From Metaphire vulgaris (lineage: Eukaryota; Annelida; Clitellata; Crassiclitellata; Megascolecidae): a DNA stretch of 64,000 nucleotides. Within the stretch, counting starts at the first letter, position 1, and each line of letters opens with the position of its first letter. Below are positions 1 to 11,480 of this stretch, one piece after another. Location of the stretch: the NCBI GenBank assembly GCA_018105865.1, contig CM030834.1:5377257-5441256 (forward strand). The letters are read 5' to 3'. The position numbers were made by a program, and so were the translations under genes. Under the pieces are notes generated by a model. That model was not told the origin of the DNA. It was given only the letters and a program-made list of their open reading frames with translations, and searched no databases.

Positions 1-23
1 GATAGAGAGAGAGAAAAGAACTA

Positions 24-385
24 ATGAATTGGCATTATAGAAAAGGTGATACAAAAGAATTTTTGAAGTCGATCAAAAGAAGAAAACTGTTGTACTTCTG
101 CCATATCATGAGGAAAACAGGCACCTGTTTGGAAAAGGAAATGATACAAGACAAGGCACAACTGATAGAAAAACAAAACAAGGCAAACCCAGGAGTACCG
201 AGTAAATGGGCATATGACATCATGCAATGGACTGGAAAGACAAAGGAAATGGTGACCTGAATGACAGACAACACAAAAACTGTGGACCAAGCTCATTCAT
301 GATATGGTCCACCCTCGAAGCAAGGACGGCCAAAGACAAGACAAGTTAGTGTGTGATCCATAGTCATTTGGATATCATAATGCAT
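24..385 (+). mobile_element. RTE-type LINE, C-terminal remnant
   Basis: The plus-strand frame from 24 reads as the extreme C-terminus of an RTE/BovB-type polyprotein. It has an arginine/lysine-rich start, a CHIMRK motif (family form GHxMRM), then a W-x-DxMQWTG block, which is the usual ...WIDNIxxWTG... end of these proteins. After the stop near 260 the text resembles the family's closing VxDxxNPRS segment with a frameshift. Everything upstream (endonuclease and most of the RT) is missing or lies left of the window. It is a dead fragment. Confidence 0.7.
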
Positions 386-389
386 GTCT

Positions 390-1696
390 GATATATCCCG
401 GTCAGTAGCCCACCTTTCAGGTCTCAACGATAGTCACATTTAATTTATAAAGTGGGTCTCAGTGGTTAACCTAACACGACTTTTGTGACAACAAACAATA
501 TTTCACAAATTATACCATAATGGGCTGGCAGTCATCTCTGTATGGAAGGGTATTTAAAATTTAAATGCCCGAATGACCACAAATTTTGCAACAAATTGAT
601 CTATTTTCACAGAAAAACAAATGAAACAATTTGTTTTTTTCGCACATTTCACACAAAAGCAACGTATGTTAGCTTCCATTGGAATAACCCTAGATCATAA
701 AAATATGAGTTTATATATAGAAATGGGTGGATTTTAGAAGTGCAGTTGTTTTCAACTACAATGGCTGTGAAAGACTTAAGAATAGCTGAATGCTAGCAGC
801 ATATCCAGGTCTATAAATTATGACCACAACACGTCATTCCAGATAAATCCTGCAAACAAAGTCGGAGGTTTGAGTCATTGAAGTAATGTTAACCTCAGTT
901 ACACCAGTTATCAATATGATGATAACTTCACCATGGTTGGTAGCAAGGCAATTGATAGGGGTGGGTGAGCAAGGATGCGACCACTCCAGAATCTGATATC
1001 TATCAGATTTAAAATGATCAATCCAGACAGAATCTGGATCATGCCTTGCTACCACATAGACTTGGCACATTGATGGATTGTTCTTGCCAGACTTCTATCC
1101 GGTTGTCCAGTTTCTTGTTCAGCGAGAGAATGTTAGTCAGGCAAACCTTAATTTACCACCAGACATGTGAACAAACATGGCAGTGACGATGAACTTGTAA
1201 AATGGATGGTGAACAGCAAACAACTTGTTTTGTAAAGTTACACTTCATTATGTGTAGTAGAAATATAATAACTGTTAAGAGATTATTCATATTATTAGAC
1301 CAGGTGAGTGACAATTATTAACTCTTATACCTGATTGGATGTCAGTTGTATGTCTTGCTTACTATTGGCTATCAGTCTTTAATAAAAAGGGCATACTGGG
1401 AGCTGTCCATGGTCTTCCAAGAGGCTGTCGCTGATAATAGCACCGAGCGACCAATACCATCAGCCGCAGGAAGATGGCGAGTAGCTCCTAGTTAGCGTTC
1501 AACTACATCTGAGTTGCTAGTTGCCCCACCGAGTAAGCCAGTCGGGAAAGGCTGGTTTACTACAATTGTTTGCAATCTTCATCCTGCAGATATTCTAGGT
1601 CTAACAGGCAAGCTCCGTTTCTGATGTTTGAACCATAGCTGTGTTGCTACTATTACTAATTTGTGGTCAGAATCACAATTGATGCCATGACACACG
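390..1696. other. Unassigned sequence, no gene seen
   Basis: About 1.3 kb in which I recognise no gene, RNA or repeat. Open frames are short and have no family resemblance. If the FBXO42-like gene continues leftwards, this lies in or beyond its fourth intron. Confidence 0.5.
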
Positions 1697-1809
1697 CAGA
1701 TGTAGTCAAGACCAGCAGTTCCGAGACCAAGACCGAGACCACTACCATCAAGACCAAGACCACTACCATCGAGACCAAGACCAAGGCCACCTAATGACAT
1801 AATGAAAAA

Positions 1810-2640
1810 AATTTACTCACTCAATTACTGTACACATACTTGCAGATGGTGTGTTCAACTCTTCTGTATCACCAGTCTGGACAGGATTCTCCGGAATTGG
1901 AATGGGCAGATTTTCTACTTCCTGAACTATGTAATCCATAATAAAATCCTTAACATTGGCTTTGACTGCTGCCGAACCGGAATGATCCGAATCCAGCCAG
2001 ACAAAACCGTACGCTTGATCCAAGACAGCAGCAGCTGGATAGATCAACTGCTCAAATGATTTGTGTTGTACAGTCAATGCAGACTGGATCTGCAGTGTCT
2101 GAAGAAGTCCAATGAAACGCTTGTGCATTGATGCAACAAGTGCTGTTATCAAGGTTCCATGGTAATGTGCACGACCGGTCCGTTCAGCCATGCACTTGAG
2201 AAGTGCAACAACAGAAGGAACAACTCAACTGATGGTGACGTACTCGTCGCCTTGTGTCAAATCTGTCACTTCTGCAAATGGGTGCAAGACAACCACCAGC
2301 TGCAACTCAGTCAGCAAATGTGTGACCAGTTATTGCCAGGTATGAGTGCATGTGCCTATCAGTCCATATGTCCTTGGTGAGTGACATGCTGCTTGCCCTT
2401 GCAACATGGGCTGACACTCGTTCTTCAATGCTTTTCCTTAGCTTTGGAAGCAACTTCTATGTGAGATGTGACCATGATGGCAGTGCAGATTTGGGTTGAG
2501 TTTGGTTGAATTGCAGTCATGAATTCTCTGAACCAATCAGTTTTTACAATTCCAAAGGCAGCCTGCCCTTAACGATGAGAATCTTGAGAAGTAGATGCGT
2601 GATATGCTGCTGCTCAGGATGATGACTGCTGACTAACGGA
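1810..2640 (-). pseudogene. hAT transposase relic (ZBED-like)
   Basis: Read on the minus strand from about 2460, a segment contains LEERVSAHVARASSMSLTKD followed by IWTDRHMHSYLAITGHTF. This is the conserved 'TxDxWTS...Y(L/I)xxTxH' region of animal hAT transposases. After frameshifts, the 124-residue frame 2191-1817 continues with the ALVASMHKRF and AAVLDxAYGFVWL...DHSGSA region typical of the later RNase H-like fold. There are several frame breaks, so it is not functional. The assignment rests on motif order, not on a search. Confidence 0.65.
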
Positions 2641-2783
2641 AAACCCTAAATGAAATTTGTGCAGTACAATCTGGTGGGCAACACTTCTTATAATATATAG
2701 TGGTCTCAAAAAATTTCTGAGACCAATTCATCAAGACCGAGACCAAGACCGAGACCACCACTACCGAGACCAAGACCAAGACT

Positions 2784-2927
2784 AACGCGACTAGTCTTGA
2801 AATGTTTGCTACCAGACTTAAGACGCACTTGTTCAACATCTCATTTAAGTGCAATCTGTAAAGCGCTCTTGATCTTGGCCTGCTGTGACTATAGCGCTAT
2901 ATAAGTTGGCATATTAACTAACTAACT
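2784..2927 (+). mobile_element. CR1/L2-type LINE 3' tail
   Basis: Only the last codons (ATRLKTHLFNISF-like), a stop and a 3' UTR with CTATAGCGCTATATAAGTTGG remain, followed by an (AACT)n tail. The same family in reverse orientation lies at 8761-8958, where the tail is (TTAG)n. It is a 5'-truncated insertion within the GAGACC array of the hAT relic. Confidence 0.75.
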
Positions 2928-3249
2928 AAGGCCTTACCTGTCGAGACCAAGACAAGACCAAGACCACAAAAAAATCGGTCTTGAGCGGTCTCAAGACCAA
3001 GACCGCGGTCTCGAGGACTACACCCCTGAAGACACATGAGCCATTGAATGAATGTCTGCTTTCAATGCCTAATGATCAGCAGAACTAGTCAAAAAACAGT
3101 TTGTATGTCATTAATTATGCCATAACTTTTGAGCCATCAGAACTCTCTTGTAAATGCTGTAAATGCAATTTGTGCTCTGGCAGTTTTTTCTTGTATATAT
3201 GGGTTTCTGTAACTACATTATTTACTAGATGTTTGGCAAAACACTTAAG

Positions 3250-3600
3250 CAGAAGGTCTGCTTAAACACAGTAGAGGACTTAGCAATCTGTTAGTCCAAG
3301 ATATTTTTAACATTTTTCTTAAGAACCACATTTCTGCAGCCTTAAGCTTTTCTTCATGACTTTAGAGATAGTTCAAGCTTCTGCACCATATGACATGACT
3401 GGCCAAACATAGCATTCCAGAACCCTAATCTTTGTTTTCATTGTTAAATGTCTGTTTGTTAGTATATGGTTTAGATTCCCAAAGGCTGCTTGGCCATTCC
3501 TATTTTTGCTTTTGTCTGATTCACTTTCAGCATCATTGGTGAACCAGCTTCCCAGATATTTGAATTCATGACTTGCTTAATTTTCTCTCCATTTATGTTG
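3250..3600 (-). mobile_element. RTE-type LINE fragment
   Basis: The minus strand, with several frameshifts, encodes segments of the region C-terminal to the RT of RTE elements. It opens with INGEKIKQV, then the KARIGMAK helix, followed by LECYVWPVMSYGAEAW and KLEAAEMWFLRKML-like text. The order matches the homologous part of the RTE at 27292-30774 (INGREIEQVTYFKYLGS...LRCYVWSVLLYGSE). It is degenerate. Confidence 0.65.
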
Positions 3601-3703
3601 GTTCAGCATTTGGGCAGGGTTGTTAACAATACTGCTAAAATGTATTGCCAATACCAATACCAATACTTTTGTCTGCAACAAATAAAGTTGACAACCAGTA
3701 CTT

Positions 3704-3850
3704 TTAACCCCTTTACCGGGCACGACGAACGCAACTCGTCAACCGCCATCTTTACTAATTCGGGCGCAACAAACGCAACTCGTCATGTAAGTTCTGTAGC
3801 CATTCCTGTATTGTGCGCAACGAGAGAGACTCGTCTTATGCTATAAATCG
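3704..3850. mobile_element. Possible piggyBac-type terminus
   Basis: TTAA at 3704-3707 is followed by CCCCTTTACCGGGCACGACG, the form expected of a piggyBac-superfamily end. Within the next 130 bases the motif AACGCAACTCGTC occurs twice exactly and once degenerately. I find no matching right end, so this may be a truncated element or chance. Confidence 0.35.
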
Positions 3851-3994
3851 CTTTAGTATCTATCCAATCTCTAGATGACACCTGTTTTTAGCTATTTCAT
3901 CTCTATTGTGCTAGGAAATAGATATTCTTTGGACCAAGAGGTCAAACCTTGGCCTGCGCTTGTAGGAAATCGCTTGAATAAAAACGACTTGCCG

Positions 3995-4545
3995 GGTTAG
4001 ACTTGATGTCATTTGATGCCCACATTGACACAATCTGCAAGTCAACATACTTTCACATGCGGGCTCTAAGGCACATCTGTAACAGCATCGATTTTGACAC
4101 AGCCGCCTCAATAGCCTGTTCCGTGGTTAGCAGTAGACTGGACTACTGCAACTCTGTACTTTACAGCACCTCGGGGAAACAGTTACAGAAGTTCCAACGG
4201 GTACAGAACTCACTGGCCAGGACTGTTTGTAAAGTGCACTGAACAGAACATATTACATCGATCCTTGCTCTTCTCCATTGGCTACCAATATGATACCCCA
4301 TACAGTACAAGATCGCACTTATTACCTTCAAGACAACAACAACACAACAGCCCAGCTACTTGGCAGACATCATTCAATTGCAGGGACAGTCTCGCATACT
4401 GAGATTACATGGTGCTAATAAACTGATAAAGCAGCGCACTCGCCTTTCTCTCACCAATCGTTCCTTCGCAATCGCTGCTCTGTCTGTTTGGAACAATCTG
4501 ACATCCCCTACAACTTTGCCGCTCACCCGATTGGGGTTACCACTG
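3995..4545 (+). mobile_element. CR1/L2-type LINE, C-terminal remnant
   Basis: The frame 4003-4242 carries the post-RT region (SRLDYCNSVLY, LQKFQRVQNSLARTV). After a stop and frameshift, 4360-4590 carries the C-terminal RTRLSLTNRSFAIAALSVWN block. These are hallmark segments of CR1/L2 ORF2 C-termini. Catalytic motifs are absent because the copy is 5'-truncated. It ends against the oppositely oriented element at 4546. Confidence 0.8.
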
Positions 4546-5255
4546 AAAAATTATTATTATTATTATTCGACAATTTATATTGTGCAATAAGCATGGCAAA
4601 GGCCAAAGTCAAGAGCACTTTACAATTAGTATGTCTTTAGTTTCTTTGCAAACAGTTCGGCAGAGGTCGCTTTAGTCACTTCCTCTGGTAGCACATTCCA
4701 TAGTATGGGATTCCCTTGCATGACAGATCTCTCACCAAGTTTCGCCTTCCTGGACGGAGGGGCAACGGCCAGAAGGACATGACTGCTGGACCTAAGATGC
4801 GAGCGCCTTTCAGTCATCATGGGCCTGTGCATCAGCACTGTTAATCAGGTGGGACAGGTAGAGTCGTGCAGGACTCGAAAAGTAAGCCAGCATTGTTTAA
4901 AGATGACGTGTTCTGGAATCCGGAGCCAGTGGAGATTGTCTCTGAGTAATGGAGTCACATGGTCATTCCACCTGGCTCCGAATATCACGTGAGCGGCAAT
5001 GTTTAGCACCGACTGCAGCTGGCTCAGTTGACTGTCAAGAAGGCCAAGTAGAATACCACTACAATAATCAACTCGAGATAAAATGAGGGGGTGGATGAGT
5101 TGTATCGCCGCGGAAGTTGATAGGTAATGGCAGATCTCCCTGATCTTCTGGATCATCATAAACACAAACATACCCCACCATACTAAACCTCCATTGCCAC
5201 AATCATCATCAACATTATCAGCAGAATTACACAATAAATAATAAAGCCTCAACAA
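4546..5255 (-). mobile_element. CR1-type LINE fragment, 3' half
   Basis: An (ATT)n run at 4546-4566 is the 3' tail of a minus-strand element. Frames 4838-4626 and 5255-4845 encode the C-terminal GNPILWNVLPEEVTKA block and the RVDYCSGILLGLLDSQL...LNIAAHVIF block. One frame break separates them and the 5' part is missing. The element ends about 30 bases from FBXO42-like exon 4. Confidence 0.8.
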
Positions 5256-5285
5256 GCACTCTAGAAAAAATAATTATCAGAAGAC

Positions 5286-5446
5286 CTGCTTTCAAATTGG
5301 TGACATCCACCAAACAAGATCATTGAATTGCCAATGATACTGGCACCATGCCCTGCCTTTCCTCCAGGACAATTTTGTGAGGCCACTTGAGTCCATTCAT
5401 TTACAGCTGGATTATAAAGGTGAAGTTGATCAAAAAATCTTGAAGT
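5286..5446 (-). CDS. FBXO42: FBXO42-like gene, coding exon 4 (kelch repeats)
   Basis: Spliced exon of 161 nt on the minus strand. It is preceded by an acceptor (TTGGCAG) and followed by a donor (GCAG|GTCTTC). It starts in phase 0, exactly where exon 3 ends in phase 0, and ends two bases into a codon. It encodes 53 residues beginning TSRFFDQLHLYNPAVNEW and ending in a SMILFGGC kelch strand. Vertebrate FBXO42 has PERFFDEIHTYSP and MIVFGG at this place. It closes one kelch blade and opens the next. The following exon was not found between 1 and 5285 and may lie outside the window. Confidence 0.85.
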
Positions 5447-5506
5447 CTGCCAAGAGTCATGCAGAAAAAACAGAACAAAATTATATATATATATATATTA
5501 TGTATA

Positions 5507-6537
5507 CCGTATTTTCACGCATGCTGCCCGCACCCTGCGGATAGTCTGCACCCGCAGATAGCCCGCAAAAAATATATATCCTGCAAAATTTGAATCAGAA
5601 AGCCCACACCCTCGCATTGCCCACACCCTCCCATTCACGGTGGCAGACTGGAATTGGAGTCGAAAGTATTGAGGCAGGGAGGGGATCGACCGTCACGGGG
5701 CAGAAGTTAGGCTGACCAGGACGTGGCGGGGCAGGAGTCTTATCCCCGTGCAGACCTCTACTACCAGTCATAGTAGCCTTAAGTGTACTGGCTACTTACT
5801 ATCTATGCTGTAATGACGTAAGAGTACTGTAGACGGCTGTCAGCTGCCCAGGCTTGGTCATCTGCCTGGGTTCCTTGTTGGCTCTGCCCGGTAATTATGC
5901 CACCGCGTGTCTATGGCACTGGAGATGTTACCCCATTACTAGTAGAGTCTGAACAGGGCCATACCAGTGGCATAGGAAGGGGTGGGGAGTCAGAGACTCG
6001 GACGGTGCGTCCCTAAGGGCTGCATTTTTTAGGGGTAAAAACTTGTAGGGGGTGGTTGGTTCTAAGTGGAAGAAAGAGAGTCTCTTCCTAGTGTTGACGA
6101 AGCAAAAGGAATGAAGTAGAAAGGCTAGTGCCAATTACCTTTTGTCTTGGCCCTCACGTGGCTCTTTCGCCCCGGGCGGCGCCAACCCATGCTATGTCAC
6201 TGGGTCATGCTGGTACAAGGCTGTGTGGACAGCTGCAAACATTCCTGACAGCTGCGGCAACCAACGCTACTTAATACAGCTGGCATCAGATAAGCTAATA
6301 GCTTCGTGGCATTCTCTGAGAACAAAGGCCCAAATCTGTGTGTCAGGGGTAATTGGGAGTAGGAGAAAGGAAATGCGTGGGAAGGGTATGATGAGATGCA
6401 GTGGAAAGAGCTTCGGTTTGTTGACACAATTTCTGTAGAATTCGATTCAGATTGCCCGCACCTCCGCATTGCCCGCACCTGGCATTTTTGCTTGTAAAAA
6501 ATCGCATAGCTCGCTGGCAGTATGTGCAAAAATATGG
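5507..6537. mobile_element. TIR element with CCGTATTTT ends
   Basis: The left end after TA reads CCGTATTTTCACGCATGCTGCC. The right end read inward reads CCATATTTTTGCACATACTGCC, an imperfect inverted repeat of about 22 bases. Subterminal segments on both sides contain repeated GCCCGCACC/GCAGATAGCCCGC motifs. No transposase is recognised, so it is a non-autonomous element. An AT-rich simple repeat flanks it on the left (5482-5500). A 238 bp hAT MITE lies inside (5965-6202). Confidence 0.6.
5965..6202. mobile_element. hAT-type MITE
   Basis: Ends are CAGTGGCATAGGAAGGGG and, inverted, CAGTGACATAGCATGGGTTGG. Flanks GGCCATAC and GGTCATGC agree at 6 of 8 positions, which fits an aged 8 bp hAT target duplication. 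No coding capacity. It is nested in the CCGTATTTT element. Confidence 0.65.
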
Positions 6538-6548
6538 TGTATATATAT

Positions 6549-6795
6549 ACAGGGTGTCTCAGGAAAAAAAACAGCAGAAAAACTATGATTTCTTAAAAAT
6601 TCCTAAATATATATTCTATCAAAATGTCCACACGTGTACAGCACATATTTCCCCACCTTTCTGCCTATTTTCATCTCATTTGCATGTAAGATGGCCATAT
6701 TGTGAGATATCAAGTCAAACTTCGATTTTTACTACTCAGTCGCAGCATGATAGGCCTAAATATGTAGCTTCACATAAATTTGGTTTCATGTCAAT
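6549..6795. other. AT-rich spacer with an ACAGGGTGTCTCAGG motif
   Basis: About 250 bases with no gene. It starts with TATACAGGGTGTCTCAGGAA, a form often seen at ends of mariner-like elements, but I see no partner end. Nothing else is recognised. Confidence 0.3.
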
Positions 6796-6808
6796 GTTGG
6801 TGGTGGTG

Positions 6809-6882
<74 letters not shown>

Positions 6883-7236
6883 TCTAAAGTTTAAATCGAA
6901 CGCAAATTTGTAAAAATGTTTTAAATTAACAGAATTCGACATAACAAGAAAAGTTCGATTTAAACTTTCAAAATGGGTAAAATATATATCAAATGAAGAT
7001 GTGAATTCAGACATTGCGGGAGCTTGGCTTTGGATACCGAACAATTGTTTCAAAATATCCTGAAAAGGGATGAAACCTTTATTCGGTGAAAGATCTTTGC
7101 AAATGGGTCAATGATCGCGGATCTGCAACCAATCGCAAACTTTTCTTGCTATGTCAAATTCTGCGAATTTAAAAACATTTTTAAAAATTTGCGTTCGATT
7201 TAAACTTTACTGCTCTACTGCTGCTGCTGCTACTAC
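6796..7236. repeat. Foldback/MITE-like inverted repeat with trinucleotide ends
   Basis: A GGT/AGT/AGC trinucleotide array (6796-6882) leads into an arm ending near 6955. The arm is repeated inverted at 7139-7236, including the CAG/TAG repeat. Shared core: AAAGTTTAAATCGAACGC followed by an A/T-rich stretch and GACATA.CAAGAAAAGTT. Arms are about 90 bases and the unique centre about 185. Long frames across the array, which encode only V, A or T runs, are artefacts of the microsatellite. Confidence 0.7.
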
Positions 7237-7261
7237 CATGGATCCCAAGGACATACAAGCA

Positions 7262-7365
7262 TCGAAGGACAGAATTGTGGACTGAATCAATGCCTTAGGG
7301 AACTGGATGCTGCAGAATAAACTGATCCTAAATCCAGGAAAGACGAAATTTATCTGGTCCTGTGG
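7262..7365 (+). mobile_element. CR1-type RT fragment
   Basis: Short plus-strand piece encoding INALGNWMLQNKLILNPGKT. This matches the segment just after the YADD box of CR1/L2 RTs (family form WMxxNxLxLNxxKT). Neighbouring RT motifs are absent, so it is a broken fragment. Confidence 0.7.
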
Positions 7366-9900
7366 CAACCCCGGCTCGCTGTCTCGTCGCGCAGCTGGCG
7401 GTCGGGCGGCCCCAATGCCCGCTCGGTTTCCCGATCGCCATCTGTCGCTAACTCTGCCTGATTGGCAGCGTCTGTTCGATTTTCCAGTTCACCAACATCA
7501 GACGAGGTGTCCGCGGCTGCCGGTCAGGCCACATACTGAGGATGGCCACTCCTCAACACAGGGTTCTGATTTTCCTCGTCTGACATGTCTCTGTCTGTCA
7601 GTCCTGTCTCCGGCCACGTCCGAGAGACCCTTTAGCTGGCTTCTCTTATCACTGGACACTGCTTGGTCTCGGCACCTTAAGCGATTTCTGTACATACTTT
7701 TGGTCACCGGTTTCGACTTGGTGCCACGTCTCTTCATTCTCGGTAATATAACCATCTTCCGCTCTCTTAAAGACAGGCAGCATTGTCTATCCTTTGTTGC
7801 AGCTTCTTAGCATGCTTGGTACCTTCTGCTCTCGCTCCTAGACGGGCAGCGGCGTCTATTTGTTTCCTCAGCACTTTAACCAAAAACCAAGGTTAACCGT
7901 GCCTGAATGGACGGCGGTCCACTCTTTTCCTCAATGGCGTCTATTCACCAAACTGACTCCCCGTGCCTCGACAGGCGGGCGTCTGTCTCCTTCCTTGGCT
8001 CAGAGTTGACCTACTTGGTGCTAACGTGATTTCAGGCAGGCGATTTTCATCACAGCCAAGACTCACCTTCACTGACAGTACGCTGAGACTCCGGCATCAC
8101 AGCGACTTCAAAAGAAACGAATGCAACTTGCTTTTCATTGGTTTATTTTTATTTATTAACAAACCAAGCAACAATGAAAACATTGGCTACAGTGGCAACA
8201 CTGGTAAAACGGACAAAGACGGGTTGGCTAGACGCACCCCGGGCAGCCAAAATAACTAGCGCCACTGGAAATGCAATCGATAGCCTTTGATACGCCAATA
8301 TGAAAATATGTTTTTAGCACTTTATCGGGCTCCAATTTTCATTCGCTTTCAATTGCTGTGCTTTACTCTATCGCTTCACAATAATAGCAACAGGACCACT
8401 AATACAAGATGTCATATCCATAATTGCCAAATTTTCAGAGATTTTAAATTTTTAAGACTAGCGCTTGAGGGGAATCGGCTACTGCTGTCTGTATTTTTGC
8501 ATATTAGCCGTCAGAAAGCTAAATCCCAGACCCACTCCCCAGAAATCCCGGACCCACCCCCCAGCGTCATCATCAGCGGCAATAAAAAGCTTCGCTGACG
8601 ACGAAGTGCATGCTTTGCTGACGGGCGAAGCGCATCGCTGACAGGCCCCGTCACCCCGCCCCGGTTTTCAAGCGGACATTACAACTGCTACACACACGGC
8701 CACCTAACTACGAGCCGGTCTTCAGGCAGAGTTTTCAACTACTATGTCACGTTCGCTTAGTTAGTTAGTTAGTTAGTTAGTTAATAAGCCAATTTATATA
8801 GTTATATAGTCATAGCAGGCCAAGATCAAGAGTGCTTTAAACATTGCACTTAAAAGATGATGCTAAACAAGTGTGTCTTTAGTCTGGTAGTGAACATTTC
8901 AAGACTAGTCGCGTTGGTCACAATGTTGGGCAGTGAATTGCAGAGGAGGGGATTCCCCTCGCTTAGATGCCGTGGCGGCAGCGGCGTTAGCGGTAGTAAG
9001 CGACCCCGTCTACAGCCCAGCGGTTCGCTAATCACCCCTGGTAACCAGGCGCCGGTGTTCAGGCAGACTCAGTGACTACAGCCAGCTGGCAGCTGCCGTT
9101 CTCTCTCCCTCTGTCCTTTCCTCCGTTCCGTTCATCGTTGCTGCAGTCCCGTCAGTCTCCGAGATAGCCACTCCTCAGGACCCGCTCTAATCGCTCCTTC
9201 CAACCCTCCATTCATCACCTCAACCACGGCTGCTTGGCCTGTCGCTCTTACCGTTCTACTACCGACAGCCCTTTGGTCCAGTCCATCTTAACACCGTCAC
9301 CGCAGTCCTTCCCGACCGTCAAAGATGCGTCGTTCCCGGTCTTGTCTGCAGTCGCTTCGCTGTCAGTCCCCGCAGTCATCTGTTCCTCAGTCCGGTCCGT
9401 CGTCAATGACACCCACGTGCCAATAGGCTTACAATGCGACTGACCACGGCTGCTGCAGCTACCGTCCCTCACTCCGTCTATCGTTCTCGTCGTCAGCTGC
9501 CATCATGCACCTCCCCTGCCTGCTGTCCGTCAACGCCGCTTCGTCTCTCGGAGCGTCTCCTTCATCAGCCACTGTCACCTACGCTAGCTGCATGCAGCAG
9601 TCCTAACTAAATTTAGCTCCATATCGCTTCATTGCTGGTTCTCGATATACGTTGCTGGTCTAGAGCGTCCCATTCTTAGGCGTTAGGAATTCTGCTAGTT
9701 GAGTGACCGATCGATCTCTCGGGGACCTATTGCTGGTCTGGAAGCGAACTGCCGTTCTTAAGCGGAAGGGGCGATTTCTAATCGTTTCACCGATGTCTTT
9801 GCCGTCATGAAATCACTTCTACAGAAGGGTTATTTTTAGTCGGGGAAACTGAATTTCCACCGCTCAGGGCTCTCCCTTACTAATATAACCATAGTTTATA
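7366..9900. other. Unassigned GC-richer block
   Basis: About 2.5 kb with higher GC than its flanks and no recognised protein family. Open frames on both strands (for example minus 7755-7498, rich in R, K and S) are short and broken. There is internal repetition: GCCGGTCTTCAGGCAGA near 8715 recurs as GCCGGTGTTCAGGCAGA near 9050, and ATTGCTGGT-led units recur at 9630 and 9730. It may be a decayed repeat. A LINE tail (8761-8958) is inserted cleanly. Confidence 0.4.
8761..8958 (-). mobile_element. CR1/L2-type LINE 3' tail, clean insertion
   Basis: A 198 bp 5'-truncated minus-strand insertion. The (TTAG)n tail lies at the left, then the 3' UTR (CTATATAGTCATAGCAGGCC), then the C-terminal codons GNPLLCNSLPN. 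TCGCTTAG flanks it on both sides (8753-8760 and 8959-8966), an 8 bp target-site duplication. It is the same family as 2784-2927. Confidence 0.85.
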
Positions 9901-9977
9901 ACCCCTAGCTTAACGCATACTTTGTCCGTTTTACAGAAATTAATAAAAGCTAATTAATTAGCTTAAATTATTAATTA

Positions 9978-10591
9978 CCGTATGTACTCGCATTAAAGTC
10001 GAATAATTTAAGACCAATTCACAGGCATTTTATCCTGACCTCAACTTATATGCAAGGCACTAACTGTTGGATAAAGTTTCCATACATAGGATGTCAAAAA
10101 TAATTAATTTAGCTAAACTTCGTGTAATTAATTACTTTCAACATATGCAATGGCATCTAAATAAAAGTCGACATCAGCGATTTTAAGATATGTAATTTAT
10201 AGGTGCCACATAAATATTAATTGTAATTATTGGCGCTACGTAAATATTAAAATAATTTTTTAAGATTACCGGTAATTAAATTTTTCATATTGTCAAGAAC
10301 GAGCGAATAGCAGGTTAAAAGGTTTCATAATATCAGGAATCAATCTATGAATGTCAAAATCGTTCAGTTTCTCGATAGTTCAAAGCTAAAACTCAGTTTT
10401 TCAATCAAAACAACGCCACATGCCCAGCTCGTATCCGCCATTGTTCCGACTCTCGCGATCACCTCAAGAGGGTGCACCGCGATGACGTCACTTCGACTTA
10501 TACCCGGGTCAATGATTTTAGACACCTTCAAATCCCAAAAAAGTTAGGGGTTGACTTATACTCGGATCGACTTTATCGCGAGTATATACGG
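9978..10591. mobile_element. TA-flanked MITE, copy A
   Basis: A 614 bp element bounded by TA (9976-9977 and 10592-10593). Ends are CCGTATGTACTCGCATTAAA and, inverted, CCGTATATACTCGCGATAAA. A second copy in the same orientation is at 13321-13913, colinear throughout. No transposase frame is present. TA duplication suggests an IS630/Tc1/mariner-type mechanism, but the superfamily is not established here. Confidence 0.75.
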
Positions 10592-10659
10592 TAGCAAGTT
10601 ATGGTTAAGCAACATTTAATAACGATAGAAAATAATTAATAATACTAATACTCTCGCTA

Positions 10660-11480
10660 TCTGTGGCACATGGTCGCCACAGTTCGCCACCCCTCGGAGG
10701 CTATATCTGATCGACCGGTCACCATTCCAAGTCGCCGGAGGAGCGATCGCGCCAGTTGACAAGATACGACTTCTCTGGGTTACACTGAATACCTCACTTT
10801 CCAAGGCGGATCACATCACGAACCTGACAGAGCTGCACGTACAAGCTCCATCGGTTCCGGCAAGTCAGGAAAGCTCTTTCCACCTCCTCTGTCTTACAGT
10901 GCATTCTCACCTCAGTGGTCTCCTCAGTTGACTACTGTAATAGTCTTGTCTATGGTATTCCTGAATGTCTAATATCCAAAATCCACAATATCCTCAATGT
11001 CACCACCAGACTAATCTACTGCCAGGATCGCCGGGTGAGCATAACACCTCTCATGAGAGACAAGCTCCACTGGCTTCGCGTCCGAGAACGCATTATCTTT
11101 AAGAGGTGCCTCATAATTCATGGCATCATCACTGGCCAAGCCAGTCCGGAGTACCTGGCACAACATTTAATACCCTCCAGTGACACTCAGACGGTCGAAA
11201 CTGCGATCATCGTCCTCTCTAGACCCTGTTGTCCCGAGGCCGCTCAAGATCCCTACCCTAGAAGATCGCACCTCCTCACGAGGCGGACAACTTCTATGGA
11301 ATACTAATCTGCTGGAAATCAGAAGGATCAAAGACCAGCCCATTTAAAAAAAACAGACTCAAAAATCATCTATTTTGGGAGTCATACCCTTTGTAAAGCA
11401 CCTTTGTCTTTGGCTCTGCCATGCCTATGGCGCCATATAAATAGTCCAGTATACATACATACATACATACATATATACAT
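10660..11480 (+). mobile_element. CR1-type LINE, C-terminal part
   Basis: From about 10665 the plus strand, with two frame changes, encodes the end of a CR1-type ORF2 (RLLWVTLNTSLSKADHITNL, then SSVDYCNSLVYGIPECLISK, then LHWLRVRERIIFKRC). It ends with GCGCCATATAAATAG and an (ACAT)n tail at 11453-11480. Catalytic RT motifs are missing, so it is a 5'-truncated dead copy. Confidence 0.8.

Larger units (their letters stand above)
1697..3028 (-). mobile_element. hAT transposon relic with GAGACC-rich ends
   Basis: Both ends carry short arrays built on GAGACCAAGACC in mirror orientation (1706-1795; 2725-2783 and 2941-3010). The outer right end reads CAGGGGTGTAGTC on the minus strand and the left end CAGATGTAGTC on the plus strand, so terminal inverted repeats are plausible, though I find no clean 8 bp target duplication. 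A transposase remnant lies between. A CR1 tail (2784-2927) was inserted into the right array. Confidence 0.6.

Noticed and set aside
834..1070. Minus-strand frame with VW, P.P and EVIIILITG spacing like a kelch blade, possible FBXO42 exon 5
   Set aside because: Length to the last G matches by chance, but identities with the expected NDVWVLDL...ILGG stretch are too few, and no acceptor in the needed phase precedes it.
6452..6913. 153-codon frame ending in V and A runs
   Set aside because: The runs come from the GGT/AGT/AGC microsatellite; the rest resembles no protein.
7366..9900. LTR retrotransposon in the GC-richer block
   Set aside because: I find no paired long terminal repeats, primer-binding site, protease, RT or integrase motifs.
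9946..9963. AAGCTAATTAATTAGCTT palindrome as an operator
   Set aside because: Simple AT-rich palindrome in transposon-rich intron; no supporting context.
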